Shown here: piece by piece, positions 56,081 to 64,000 of the stretch
Position numbering within the stretch: position 1 is the first letter of the stretch
How the letters are laid out: each line of letters opens with the position of its first letter
DNA from: Pseudomonas sp. P5_109
GTDB taxonomy: Bacteria; Pseudomonadota; Gammaproteobacteria; Pseudomonadales; Pseudomonadaceae
DNA length: 64,000 nucleotides
Assembly (NCBI RefSeq): GCF_034009455.1
Contig: NZ_CP125380.1
Span: forward strand, 5,655,501 to 5,719,500
Direction of reading: 5' to 3'
Position numbers and translations under genes: made by a program
The notes under the pieces: generated by a model
The model's database searches: none
Told to the model about the DNA's origin: nothing
Seen by the model: the letters and a program-made list of their open reading frames with translations, nothing else

Positions 56081-56213
56081 TGTGGCGAGGGAGCTTGCTC
56101 CCGCTGGGTGGCGAAGCCGCCCCAATTCCGGCAGCCCGGTTCCTGCAGACTAATCGCATCAGCTTGATTACGACTGCTGCGCAGTCGAACGGGGGCAAGC
56201 CCCCTCGCCACAG
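56081..56213. repeat. Repeat cluster, class GTGGCGAGGGGGCTTGC
   Basis: Inverted arms (left one variant: GTGGCGAGGGAGCTTGCTCC) enclose about 90 bp in the gap between apbC and the divergent metG. Confidence 0.78.
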
Positions 56214-56313
56214 GTTTCACCGGCTATGCATCCGGAAACAGGCTCACAGGGTGAAAAATATGCGCCAGCGCTTTATAGTGGCCGACCTCCGTTTCATCAA
56301 GTAGCCGAGCCCC

Positions 56314-58365
56314 ATGTCCGAGCCACGCAAGATCCTCGTCACCAGCGCCCTGCCCTATGCCAATGGTTCGATTCACCTTGGCCATATGCTGGAATACATC
56401 CAGACCGATATGTGGGTGCGCTTCCAGAAGCACCGCGGCAATCAATGCATCTATGTCTGCGCCGACGACGCCCACGGTTCGGCGATCATGCTGCGCGCGG
56501 AAAAGGAAGGCATCACCCCGGAACAACTGATCGCCAACGTCCAGGCTGAACACAGCGCCGACTTTGCCGACTTCCTGGTGGACTTCGACAACTTCCACTC
56601 CACTCACGCCGAAGAAAACCGTGAGCTGTCGAGCCAGATCTACCTGAAGCTGCGTGACGCCGGGCACATCGCCACGCGCTCGATCACCCAGTACTTCGAC
56701 CCGGAAAAAAAAATGTTCCTGGCCGACCGCTTCATCAAGGGCACTTGCCCGAAATGCGGCACTGAAGACCAGTACGGCGACAACTGCGAAAAATGCGGCG
56801 CGACCTACGCACCGACCGACCTGAAGGATCCGAAGTCGGCAATCTCCGGCGCCACCCCGGTGCTCAAGGATTCCCAGCACTTCTTCTTCAAGCTGCCTGA
56901 CTTCCAGGCCATGTTGCAGACCTGGACCCGCAGCGGCACCCTGCAGGATGCCGTCGCCAACAAGATCGCCGAATGGCTGGATGCCGGCCTGCAACAGTGG
57001 GACATCTCCCGCGATGCGCCGTACTTCGGTTTCGAGATTCCCGACGAGCCGGGCAAATACTTCTACGTCTGGCTGGATGCGCCGATCGGCTACATGGCCA
57101 GCTTCAAGAACCTCTGCAACCGCACGCCGGAGCTGGACTTCGACGCGTTCTGGGGCAAGGACTCCACCGCCGAGCTGTACCACTTCATCGGCAAGGACAT
57201 CGTCAACTTCCACGCCCTGTTCTGGCCAGCCATGCTCGAAGGTGCGGGCTACCGCAAGCCGACCGGGATCAACGTGCACGGCTACCTGACCGTCAACGGC
57301 CAGAAGATGTCCAAGTCCCGTGGCACTTTCATCAAGGCCCGGACCTACCTGGACCACCTGTCGCCGGAATACCTGCGTTACTACTACGCGGCCAAGCTGG
57401 GCCGGGGCGTCGATGACCTCGACCTGAACCTCGAAGACTTCGTGCAGAAGGTCAACTCCGACCTGGTGGGCAAGGTCGTCAACATCGCCAGCCGTTGCGC
57501 CGGGTTCATCAATAAAGGCAACGCCGGCGTGATGGTCGACACCAACGCCGCGCCGGAACTGACCGACGCATTCCTGGCCGCCGCGCCAAGCATCGCCGAC
57601 GCCTATGAAGCCCGCGACTTCGCCCGCGCCATGCGCGAGATCATGGGCCTGGCCGACCGCGCCAACGCCTGGATCGCCGACAAGGCACCGTGGTCGCTGA
57701 ACAAGCAGGAAGGCAAGCAGGACGAAGTCCAGGCCATCTGCGCCACCGGCGTCAACCTGTTCCGCCAACTGGTGATCTTCCTCAAGCCTGTGCTGCCGTT
57801 GCTGGCCGCCGATGCCGAGGCGTTCCTGAATGTCGCGCCGCTGACCTGGAACGACCACGCGACCTTGCTCAGCAATCATCAATTGAACGAGTTCAAGCCA
57901 TTGATGACCCGGATCGATCCGGTCAAGGTACAGGCCATGACCGACGCTTCGAAAGAAGACCTGACCGCCAGCCAGACCGACACCGGCGAAGCCGCACCGG
58001 CCGGCAACGGCGAGCTGGCCAAGGATCCGTTGTCGCCGGAAATCGAGTTCGACACCTTTGCCGCGGTCGATTTGCGCGTCGCCCTGATCGTCAAGGCCGA
58101 ACACGTGGAAGGCGCCGACAAGCTGTTGCGCCTGACCCTGGACATCGGCGACGAGACGCGCAACGTGTTCTCCGGGATCAAGAGCGCTTACCCGGACCCA
58201 TCGAAGCTCGATGGTCGCCTGACCATGATGATCGCCAACCTCAAGCCACGGAAAATGAAGTTCGGCATCTCCGAAGGCATGGTGATGGCGGCCGGTCCTG
58301 GCGGTGAAGAGATCTACCTGCTCAGCCCTGACAGCGGCGCCAAGCCGGGCCAGCGCATCAAGTAA
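56314..58365 (+). CDS. metG: Methionyl-tRNA synthetase
   Basis: 683 residues. HIGH variant [18 protein letters not shown], zinc knuckle pair [23 protein letters not shown] in [12 protein letters not shown], then the anticodon-binding domain and a C-terminal tRNA-binding domain ([20 protein letters not shown]). This is the long dimeric form. It charges tRNA-Met in the cytoplasm. The ribosome site is weak. Confidence 0.98.
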   Translation: MSEPRKILVTSALPYANGSIHLGHMLEYIQTDMWVRFQKHRGNQCIYVCADDAHGSAIMLRAEKEGITPEQLIANVQAEHSADFADFLVDFDNFHSTHAEENRELSSQIYLKLRDAGHIATRSITQYFDPEKKMFLADRFIKGTCPKCGTEDQYGDNCEKCGATYAPTDLKDPKSAISGATPVLKDSQHFFFKLPDFQAMLQTWTRSGTLQDAVANKIAEWLDAGLQQWDISRDAPYFGFEIPDEPGKYFYVWLDAPIGYMASFKNLCNRTPELDFDAFWGKDSTAELYHFIGKDIVNFHALFWPAMLEGAGYRKPTGINVHGYLTVNGQKMSKSRGTFIKARTYLDHLSPEYLRYYYAAKLGRGVDDLDLNLEDFVQKVNSDLVGKVVNIASRCAGFINKGNAGVMVDTNAAPELTDAFLAAAPSIADAYEARDFARAMREIMGLADRANAWIADKAPWSLNKQEGKQDEVQAICATGVNLFRQLVIFLKPVLPLLAADAEAFLNVAPLTWNDHATLLSNHQLNEFKPLMTRIDPVKVQAMTDASKEDLTASQTDTGEAAPAGNGELAKDPLSPEIEFDTFAAVDLRVALIVKAEHVEGADKLLRLTLDIGDETRNVFSGIKSAYPDPSKLDGRLTMMIANLKPRKMKFGISEGMVMAAGPGGEEIYLLSPDSGAKPGQRIK

Positions 58366-58381
58366 GGCCTGCGGCAAATCG

Positions 58382-58418
58382 ATCCCACAGTCGTGCCTGG
58401 CGCGGCTGTGGGATTTTC
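58382..58418 (+). terminator. Rho-independent terminator of metG
   Basis: Stem ATCCCACAG/CTGTGGGAT (58382-58390 and 58406-58414) with a further partial inner stem and TTTT. Confidence 0.8.
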
Positions 58419-58462
58419 ATGTCTGGCCCACCCTCCGTCCTTGCCGGATAATGCCTAAGCTC

Positions 58463-58563
58463 CTGTAGGAGCGAGTTGGCTCGCGATGGTCGTCAACGAT
58501 AATGCGTGCCCACAGGTTGAACGCGGCGCTCTTGAGTCCATCGCGAGCAAGCTCGCTCCTACA
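58463..58563. repeat. REP doublet, class TGTAGGAGCGAGC
   Basis: Inverted REP arms between metG and rnfA. Confidence 0.85.
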
Positions 58564-58588
58564 ACAACTGTTCCTGCCGGCATGAACA

Positions 58589-59158
58589 ATGACCGAAATC
58601 CTGCTTACGCTTATCAGCGCCGCCCTGATCAACAACCTCGTGTTGCACTGGCCGCTGGCCGTCGATCCGCTGTTGGCCGGCCAGCGCCGTCAGGTCCATG
58701 CCCTGGGCATTGCGACAACGTGCCTGATGCTGATCGTGGGCATGCTCGGCTACGCGCTCTATCACTGGCTGCTGGTGCCCCTGCAATTGACGGCGCTGCG
58801 TCTTTTTGTGTTTCTGCCATTGAGCGTACTGCTGATTGGCCCGTTGCTGAATCTGCTGCCACGGGTGTTTTCGACACTGCCGTTCGAAGGCCTCTGGCCG
58901 TTGCTACTGGGCAATGCCGGCGTACTCGGCGTGGCCTTGTTCAATGCTCAAGAGGACAAGGGCTTGCTTCACGCCACGGCCTTGAGCCTCGGTGCGGGGT
59001 TGGGCTTCTGGCTGGTGTTGAGCCTGTTCACTGACTTGCGTGAGCGCACGGCCGACAACGATGTGCCCCTGCCCTTTCGCGGCCTGCCGATCGACCTGAT
59101 CGGTGCCGGCCTGATCGCAGTGGTTTTTCTCGGATTCAGCGGACTGATCAAAACATGA
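58589..59158 (+). CDS. rnfA: RnfA-like membrane subunit, lacking the conserved cluster cysteines
   Basis: 189 residues, six membrane spans, aligning with E. coli RsxA/RnfA over its length (NNLVL near the start; [35 protein letters not shown] at the end). The canonical Cys of LGLCP is Asp26 (LAVDP) and the Cys of TTNC is Ala110 ([11 protein letters not shown]). In canonical Rnf/NQR these Cys, with two in RnfE, hold a [2Fe-2S] centre inside the membrane. The stop overlaps the rnfB ATG (ATGA). First gene of an rnfABDGE operon. Confidence 0.87.
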   Translation: MTEILLTLISAALINNLVLHWPLAVDPLLAGQRRQVHALGIATTCLMLIVGMLGYALYHWLLVPLQLTALRLFVFLPLSVLLIGPLLNLLPRVFSTLPFEGLWPLLLGNAGVLGVALFNAQEDKGLLHATALSLGAGLGFWLVLSLFTDLRERTADNDVPLPFRGLPIDLIGAGLIAVVFLGFSGLIKT

Positions 59159-60168
59159 GTCTGATTCAAAGCATCGACGCACTCTTGCCGCAAACCCAAT
59201 GCGGCAAGTGCGGCCACCCCGGGTGCAAGCCGTACGCCGAAGGCATCGCCAACGGTGAGCCGATCAACAAGTGCCCACCCGGCGGCAACGAAACCATCGC
59301 GGCACTGGCCGAACTGCTGAAGGTGCCGGTGCTGGAACTGGACATCACTCGCGGCTCGGCACCCGCGCAGATCGCCTACATCCGCGAAGCCGAGTGCATT
59401 GGTTGCACCAAGTGCATCCAGGCCTGCCCGATCGATGCCATCGTCGGCGCAGCCAAGCTGATGCATACGGTCATTATCGATGAGTGCACCGGTTGCGATC
59501 TGTGCGTGGCGCCGTGCCCGGTGGACTGCATCGAAATGCGCCCATTGCTGGCCAATACGGTACTGCCCGTTGTCGGCGGCCTGGCCCTGACACCGCAAGC
59601 GCGGCAGGCCCGCACCCTCAAGCGCGATCACGCGCGGCGCCGCTTCGAACAACGCAATGCCCGCTTGCTGCGTGAGGAGCAACAGAAAATCGCCGAGCGC
59701 CAGGCCCGACAACGAGTCGCGCAACCTGCGCAAACAGCAGTCGACCCGGTACAGGCCGCTCTCGAGCGTGTCCGCGCACAGAAAGCCGCCAATGCCGATG
59801 CCGCGTTGAAAAAGGCCAAGATCGATGTGGCGATGAGTCGGGCACAACTGCACAAATCGCTGAAGGCCTTCGGGCATCCGCCGACCTTCGAGCAGCAATC
59901 GCAGCTGATCGTCCTGCAACAGCAGTTTGAAGCCGCCGAAAAAAACCTGGCGCAACTGGAAAGCGCCGCCCCGCCAGCCCCTGCGCCGACGATCACCGCC
60001 GTGCCATCAAATGATGCCGAGCTGAAACGGGCCAAGATCCAGTTGGCCATGCGCCGCGCCGAACTGAAGAAGGCTCAGGCCAACGAAGCACCGGCGGAAC
60101 AAATCGAAGCCCTGGAGCGCGCACTCGGCGAGGCCGAACGCCAGGTGAACGCCCATGCCGGCCCTTGA
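59155..60168 (+). CDS. rnfB: RnfB-like ferredoxin subunit without membrane anchor, with a long C-terminal tail
   Basis: 337 residues, against about 190 in E. coli. The N-terminal membrane helix is absent: it starts [20 protein letters not shown]. All cluster Cys are present: C16/C19/C24/C40, then two 4Fe-4S sets C81/84/87/91 and C111/114/117/121. After about 150 comes a charged, helical tail of about 185 residues. It includes [20 protein letters not shown] and an imperfect repeat of [34 protein letters not shown], resembling the C-terminal repeats of RnfC. It overlaps rnfA at the start and rnfD by 14 bp at the end; no rnfC lies between. Confidence 0.85.
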   Translation: MSLIQSIDALLPQTQCGKCGHPGCKPYAEGIANGEPINKCPPGGNETIAALAELLKVPVLELDITRGSAPAQIAYIREAECIGCTKCIQACPIDAIVGAAKLMHTVIIDECTGCDLCVAPCPVDCIEMRPLLANTVLPVVGGLALTPQARQARTLKRDHARRRFEQRNARLLREEQQKIAERQARQRVAQPAQTAVDPVQAALERVRAQKAANADAALKKAKIDVAMSRAQLHKSLKAFGHPPTFEQQSQLIVLQQQFEAAEKNLAQLESAAPPAPAPTITAVPSNDAELKRAKIQLAMRRAELKKAQANEAPAEQIEALERALGEAERQVNAHAGP

Positions 60169-61141
60169 AGCAGTCGATGGTCGCCTGCAGCAGGCGATGA
60201 AGCTGGTGCTGCTGGCCACCCTGCCGGGAGTGCTCGCGGCGTTCTGGCTGTACGGCTGGGGTGTATTGATCAATCTGGTCCTGGCGACCGCAGCGGCGGT
60301 GGCCGTCGAAGCCGCCGTCGTGCAATGGCGCAAGCACCCCCTGAGACCCACCCTGAGCGACGGTAGCGCGCTGGTCAGTGCCACCTTGCTGGCCTTGGCG
60401 CTGCCGCCTTACTGCCCATGGTGGCTGACTCTCAGTGCTGGCGCTTTTGCGATGGTCTTTGGCAAGCACTTGTATGGCGGCGTCGGCTCGAATCCCTTCA
60501 ATCCGGCGATGCTCGGTTTTGCTCTGGTGCTAGTGAGCTTTCCCCAAGCCATGACCCATTGGCCATCGCCCCATGGCATGGACCTGCTCAGTGGCTTGCA
60601 GCAAGTGTTTGGTGTCGGCCAGGCACCGGATGCGTGGGTGCAGGCCACGGCACTGGATAGTCTGCGGATCAACAAAAGCCTGACCATGGATGAACTGTTT
60701 GCCGCCAACCCCGCATTCGGCCACTACGGCGGCCGGGGTGTTGAATGGATGAACCTGGCGTTCCTGGCGGGCGGAATGTTTCTCCTGCAGCGACGGGTCA
60801 TCAGTTGGCATGCCCCGGTCGGCATGCTGGCCAGCCTGTTCATCATCAGCCTGCTGTGCTGGAACGGTTCGGGCTCCGACTCCCATGGCTCACCCCTGTT
60901 TCACCTGCTGACCGGCGCGACGATGCTGGGGGCGTTCTTTATCATCACCGAACCGGTATCCGGTGCCAGAAGCCCCGGGGCAAAACTTCTGTTCGGCGTC
61001 GGCGTCGGGCTCCTGACTTACTTGATTCGTACCTGGGGCGGTTATCCGGACGGCATCGCCTTTGCCGTTCTGTCGATGAACCTGTGCGTACCGGCGCTGG
61101 AGCGGTTCGTGGCGGCCAGACAACAGCCGGAGGCACCATGA
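60155..61141 (+). CDS. rnfD: RnfD-like membrane flavoprotein subunit
   Basis: 328 residues, multi-span. The family motif [20 protein letters not shown] is present. The probable covalent FMN site is Thr165 in [12 protein letters not shown], matching the Thr of RnfD/NqrB. C-terminal membrane part ends in [20 protein letters not shown]. It starts 14 bp inside the rnfB end and overlaps rnfG by 4 bp, so translation is coupled. In canonical Rnf, rnfC would lie before this gene. Confidence 0.9.
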   Translation: MPALEAVDGRLQQAMKLVLLATLPGVLAAFWLYGWGVLINLVLATAAAVAVEAAVVQWRKHPLRPTLSDGSALVSATLLALALPPYCPWWLTLSAGAFAMVFGKHLYGGVGSNPFNPAMLGFALVLVSFPQAMTHWPSPHGMDLLSGLQQVFGVGQAPDAWVQATALDSLRINKSLTMDELFAANPAFGHYGGRGVEWMNLAFLAGGMFLLQRRVISWHAPVGMLASLFIISLLCWNGSGSDSHGSPLFHLLTGATMLGAFFIITEPVSGARSPGAKLLFGVGVGLLTYLIRTWGGYPDGIAFAVLSMNLCVPALERFVAARQQPEAP

Positions 61142-61749
61142 GCCGGTCATCGAGCATTGCGCTTCTGGTACTTTTGGCCGCACTTGGCCTTGGTGTGACG
61201 TACTTCGTGCAACTCGGCAGCGCGTCGCGCATTGCCGCCGAACAGCGCCTGATCGACAGCCGTAATCTGCTGGACCTGATCGCGCCGGAAAGCTACGACA
61301 ATCAACCACTCGAACACCCCATCAAGTTCGAAGCAACCGCCCTGACCAACAGCACTGTGCTCGGTGGTTATCTGGCGACCCAGGCCGATCAACCCGTCGC
61401 GGTCTTGCTGCGCAGTCAAACCATTGGCTACGCCGGTGCCATCGACCTGCTGGTCGCTGTCGATGCCAATGGCAGGTTGCTGGGCGTCAAAACCCTCAAA
61501 CAGTCAGAAACACAAGGACTGGGAGCACGGATCGCCGACTGGCCTAATTCATGGCTGCAGATTTTTTCCGGCAAATCTCGAACAGAACCCGGCGAAAGCG
61601 GCTGGGCGCTGAAAAAGGATCAGGGGCAGTTCGATCAGATCGCAGGCGCAACCATCACCTCAAGAGCGGTGATCAATGCTGTCCACGATGCCTTGCGCTA
61701 CTTCGATGAACACCGGCAACAACTGCTCGGAAAACCTGCCCATGGATAA
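61138..61749 (+). CDS. rnfG: RnfG-like flavoprotein subunit
   Basis: 203 residues. One N-terminal membrane helix (LLVLLAALGLGVTYFVQLGS), then a periplasmic FMN domain with the flavinylation motif IAGATITSRAVINAV (Thr172). The ATG at 61138 overlaps the rnfD stop (ATGA). A longer ORF reaching into rnfD in another frame is rejected. The domain is complete, so flavin attachment by an ApbE-type transferase is expected. Confidence 0.88.
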   Translation: MSRSSSIALLVLLAALGLGVTYFVQLGSASRIAAEQRLIDSRNLLDLIAPESYDNQPLEHPIKFEATALTNSTVLGGYLATQADQPVAVLLRSQTIGYAGAIDLLVAVDANGRLLGVKTLKQSETQGLGARIADWPNSWLQIFSGKSRTEPGESGWALKKDQGQFDQIAGATITSRAVINAVHDALRYFDEHRQQLLGKPAHG

Positions 61750-62326
61750 CTCATCGACTCTGCGCAATTGCTTGATGCTGACTCCGCTGATCGGCGCCAC
61801 CCACTCGCTGACGGCCGCACTTGGCCTGTGCCTGATGTTCATGCTGGTGACCCAGTTGTTCAGTCTGGTCATGGGCGCCCTGCGATCCAGACTGGTCCCG
61901 ACGGCCCGCTTGCTGGCCAGCATCCTGTTGGCCGCCACGCTTACCAGTTGCGCGGAACTCATGGCACAAGCCTGGTCGCTGCAATGGCAGCAGCATCTGG
62001 GGTTCTATGGCGCCTTGATCGCCTTGCAATGCGTCGTACTGGAATACACCGGGTTCTTTCAGAACGACTGGCGGCAACGCCTGCGACTCAATGGCCTGTT
62101 TGTCACGCTGATGATCGCGCTGAGCCTGCTGCGCGAACTCATTGGCAACGGAACACTTGGAAACCATCTATCGTGGCTGATCGGCGCAACGCAAACTGAC
62201 TGGCAAGGCTGGGTGCTGGTGGCTGATGGCGGCCTGCGCCTGGCCACATTGGTCCCCGGCGGATTCATTCTGCTCGGACTGCTGATCGCCGCCTGGCAGG
62301 CCTGGCGCCCCACGCCCACACTTTGA
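61742..62326 (+). CDS. rnfE: RnfE-like membrane subunit, one of two cluster cysteines replaced
   Basis: 194 residues, six membrane spans. Family marks: LREL-IGNGTLGNH and ATLVPGGFILLGLLIAAW. The LGLCP motif reads LMLTP (Thr14), although a Cys lies four residues before it (C10) and another at C30. The second motif, TNC in canonical RnfE, reads LQC (C97). The start overlaps the rnfG end by 8 bp. With RnfA it should form the membrane core. Confidence 0.85.
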   Translation: MDNSSTLRNCLMLTPLIGATHSLTAALGLCLMFMLVTQLFSLVMGALRSRLVPTARLLASILLAATLTSCAELMAQAWSLQWQQHLGFYGALIALQCVVLEYTGFFQNDWRQRLRLNGLFVTLMIALSLLRELIGNGTLGNHLSWLIGATQTDWQGWVLVADGGLRLATLVPGGFILLGLLIAAWQAWRPTPTL

Positions 62327-62351
62327 TTGCCTTTGAGGAAACGCACTGCCC

Positions 62352-62990
62352 ATGAATGCCGCAAAACGTCTGGAAATTTTCCGCAGACTGCATGAGGACA
62401 ACCCGGAGCCAAAGACCGAACTGGCCTATTCCTCACCGTTCGAATTGCTGATTGCCGTGATTCTCTCGGCGCAGTCGACCGATGTCGGCGTCAACAAGGC
62501 CACAGCCAAGCTGTTCCCGGTCGCCAATACCCCGGCAGCGATCCATGCCCTGGGTGTCGAGGGCCTGTCGGAGTACATCAAGACCATCGGCCTGTACAAC
62601 AGCAAAGCGAAAAACGTGATCGAAACCTGCCGCCTGCTGGTCGAGCGCCACGCCAGCGAAGTGCCGCAAACCCGTGAAGAGCTGGAAGCGCTGCCCGGTG
62701 TCGGCCGCAAAACCGCCAATGTGGTGCTCAATACGGCATTTCGTCAGCTGACCATGGCCGTCGACACGCATATTTTCAGAGTCAGCAACCGAACTGGCAT
62801 TGCGCCCGGCAAGAATGTGGTGGAAGTCGAGAAAAAGCTGATGAAATTCGTGCCCAAGGAGTACCTGCTCGACTCTCATCACTGGCTGATCCTTCACGGA
62901 CGCTATGTGTGCCTGGCCCGCAAGCCGCGATGCGGAAGCTGCCGGATCGAGGACCTGTGCGAATACAAGCACAAAACCTCCGACGATTGA
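62352..62990 (+). CDS. nth: Endonuclease III (DNA glycosylase/AP lyase)
   Basis: 212 residues. Helix-hairpin-helix LPGVGRKTANVVLN with the catalytic Lys, catalytic Asp in AVDTHIFRVSNR, and the 4Fe-4S set C-x6-C-x2-C-x5-C in CLARKPRCGSCRIEDLC. It removes oxidised pyrimidines from DNA. It follows the rnf operon by 25 bp, an arrangement shared with P. aeruginosa and E. coli, which shows that the neighbouring rnf locus is the standard one despite its loss of rnfC. Confidence 0.97.
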   Translation: MNAAKRLEIFRRLHEDNPEPKTELAYSSPFELLIAVILSAQSTDVGVNKATAKLFPVANTPAAIHALGVEGLSEYIKTIGLYNSKAKNVIETCRLLVERHASEVPQTREELEALPGVGRKTANVVLNTAFRQLTMAVDTHIFRVSNRTGIAPGKNVVEVEKKLMKFVPKEYLLDSHHWLILHGRYVCLARKPRCGSCRIEDLCEYKHKTSDD

Positions 62991-63096
62991 GCCGCTATTG
63001 GGTTTATCGAATTATCGATTGAAAAAATCTTTTTTACCCGCCGGGAGATTGTCGATATAAGGAGCGCCAAAGGCCTTCTTAGCCTGGAGTAGCTAA

Positions 63097-63276
63097 ATGA
63101 GTACTGGCAAAGAGCAATTGGACGTAGAAGACGACTTCACCACCGCCGAAACCGATGACACCGAGCCGGTGGTTGAAGTAGCGAAAACTAATCTGAGCAA
63201 ACGCCGCACCATCGACAATCTGCTGGAGGAGCGCCGACTGCAAAAGCAATTGGCCGATTACGATTTTGACTTATGA
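63097..63276 (+). CDS. PA3496-family small protein
   Basis: 59 residues, acidic N-terminal half and basic C-terminal helix (LSKRRTIDNLLEERRLQKQL, ending in ADYDFDL). Small Pseudomonas proteins after nth carry this pattern and are named PA3496 family, putative envelope integrity proteins. CTGGAG lies about 9 bp before the ATG. A strong terminator follows at once. The function is not established. Confidence 0.8.
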   Translation: MSTGKEQLDVEDDFTTAETDDTEPVVEVAKTNLSKRRTIDNLLEERRLQKQLADYDFDL

Positions 63277-63283
63277 CACCTGA

Positions 63284-63313
63284 AAGCCTCCCGAAGCGGA
63301 GGCTTTTTTTTAA
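63284..63313 (+). terminator. Rho-independent terminator
   Basis: Perfect stem AAGCCTCC/GGAGGCTT with a CGAAGC-type loop followed by T8. Confidence 0.92.
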
Positions 63314-63358
63314 GTGCCATACTCCGGTAGACGCCCCCCTTGTCGCACAGTTACCTGA

Positions 63359-63985
63359 TCACACCAGACCATTGCGTTGTGCCAGTTCTATCAAATCGAC
63401 CAGAGACCTCGCATTCAGCTTGAGCAGCAGGCGGGTCTTGTAAGTACTGACTGTTTTATTGCTGAGAAACATCCCATCGGCAATCTCTTTATTGGTCTTT
63501 CCTCTGGCCAACTGTTGCAGGACCATCATTTCCCGCCCCGACAACCGATCAACCATGTCGGCCTCACTGGCGTTGCCCAGATTGCAACGCACCGTATGCA
63601 AGGCTTGATTAGGAAAGTAACTGTAGCCTGACAAAACAGCCTTTATTGCACTGAGCAACTCCGTCAGGTCTTGTTGTTTGCAGACATAACCGGCCGCACC
63701 GGACTGCATGCAACGCATGGAAAAATGCCCCGGCGCCTGGGAAGTCAGGATCAGCACTTTCATTGGCATTGAAGTCGAAGACAAACGCGCGATGACTTCC
63801 AATCCGTCCAGCTTCGGAATCCCGATATCCAGAATGACAATATCCGGCATAAGTTCACGGGCTAGTTGCAGTGCATCCACACCATTATCGGTTTCTGCAA
63901 TAACTTCGTAGCCATGACGTTCCATTAGCATACGTACCGCAAGACGAATGACGGGGTGATCATCCACGATCAGCACTTTATTCAT
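63359..63985 (-). CDS. NarL/BvgA-family response regulator (RocA1-like)
   Basis: 208 residues. Receiver domain with acidic pair VDDH, phospho-acceptor Asp in VILDIGIPKLDG, and conserved Lys near AGYVCKQQDL. C-terminal LuxR-type helix-turn-helix: LSGREMMVLQQLARGKTNKE then SNKTVSTYKTRLLLKL. The ATG at 63985 is chosen over a TTG at 63997. It resembles RocA1/BvgA regulators controlling fimbriae and biofilm genes, from memory. The partner sensor kinase would lie upstream, beyond the right end of the window. Confidence 0.85.
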   Translation of the reverse strand: MNKVLIVDDHPVIRLAVRMLMERHGYEVIAETDNGVDALQLARELMPDIVILDIGIPKLDGLEVIARLSSTSMPMKVLILTSQAPGHFSMRCMQSGAAGYVCKQQDLTELLSAIKAVLSGYSYFPNQALHTVRCNLGNASEADMVDRLSGREMMVLQQLARGKTNKEIADGMFLSNKTVSTYKTRLLLKLNARSLVDLIELAQRNGLV

Positions 63986-64000
63986 GGGCAAGTCCAATTT

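Noticed and set aside
56224..58377. 717-residue ORF on the minus strand opposite metG
   Set aside because: It covers the complete methionyl-tRNA synthetase gene in antisense. Its composition (His/Gln/Val-rich, no domain) is that of an antisense frame in GC-rich DNA.
59155..61141. Hidden or frameshifted rnfC between rnfB and rnfD
   Set aside because: The two genes overlap by 14 bp and both are intact. The plus-strand alternative frames show no RnfC motifs such as the 4Fe-4S pair or the NADH site.
60745..61749. 334-residue ORF covering the end of rnfD and rnfG
   Set aside because: Only the part from the ATG at 61138 has RnfG features. The upstream part is rnfD read in another frame.

Overview
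The window is a gene-dense, GC-rich stretch of a Pseudomonas chromosome, most likely from the P. fluorescens group. Gene order matches the P. aeruginosa chromosome, from memory, in two blocks: the argP / argO / sodB / bifA / imelysin operon / mexVW / inaA / colSR / groESL / fxsA block, and the rnf / nth / PA3496 block. The REP-like intergenic repeats are of the type usual in fluorescent pseudomonads. No rRNA, tRNA, CRISPR array, insertion sequence or prophage is visible. Both window ends are cut close to two-component system genes.

Layout. 1-4.3 kb: a DctB/MifS-type kinase (5' end missing), its sigma-54 activator and a KgtP-type 2-oxoglutarate permease with a sigma-54 promoter and two upstream half-palindromes. 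4.4-7.4 kb: small secreted protein, flavin reductase, small proteins, AraC regulator. 7.5-16.1 kb: polyamine-type ABC transporter (four genes), aldehyde dehydrogenase and a ThDP-dependent 2-keto acid decarboxylase of the AruI type, with a divergent LysR gene; this looks like an uptake and breakdown unit for an arginine- or polyamine-derived compound. 16.1-19.4 kb: NAD(P)-binding protein, unusual metallo-beta-lactamase-fold protein, LysR regulator, small membrane protein. 19.4-23.3 kb: pobR/pobA (4-hydroxybenzoate) and a DHA2 efflux pump. 23.4-28.6 kb: Cache protein, coiled-coil membrane protein, epimerase, and argP facing an ACT protein and argO. 28.7-33.3 kb: sodB, a DUF6124-like gene, 1.5 kb of non-coding repeats, and bifA. 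33.5-43.2 kb: an imelysin / di-haem / imelysin / DUF1513 operon behind a palindrome resembling a Fur site, then mexVW. 43.4-50.1 kb: the ColRS envelope-stress module with inaA, a methyltransferase, an LtaS-like transferase and a PAP2 phosphatase. 50.3-58.4 kb: groESL, fxsA, HugZ-like protein, SDR, apbC, metG. 58.6-63.3 kb: an abnormal rnf operon, nth and a PA3496-family gene. 63.4-64 kb: a BvgA/RocA1-like response regulator.

The most unusual object is the rnf locus. It has rnfA, B, D, G and E in tight overlapping order but no rnfC. RnfB has lost its N-terminal membrane helix and gained a long C-terminal tail resembling the repeats at the end of RnfC. Three of the four cysteines expected to hold the membrane iron-sulfur centre in RnfA/RnfE are replaced, while the flavin-attachment threonines of RnfD and RnfG and all twelve RnfB cluster cysteines remain. 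Other notable signals are near-identical ColR-box-like 16-mers on both sides of colRS, a 71-bp tandem array of seven copies, and a hairpin-rich element beside it. Twenty-one REP clusters in at least three sequence classes lie in the intergenic gaps.
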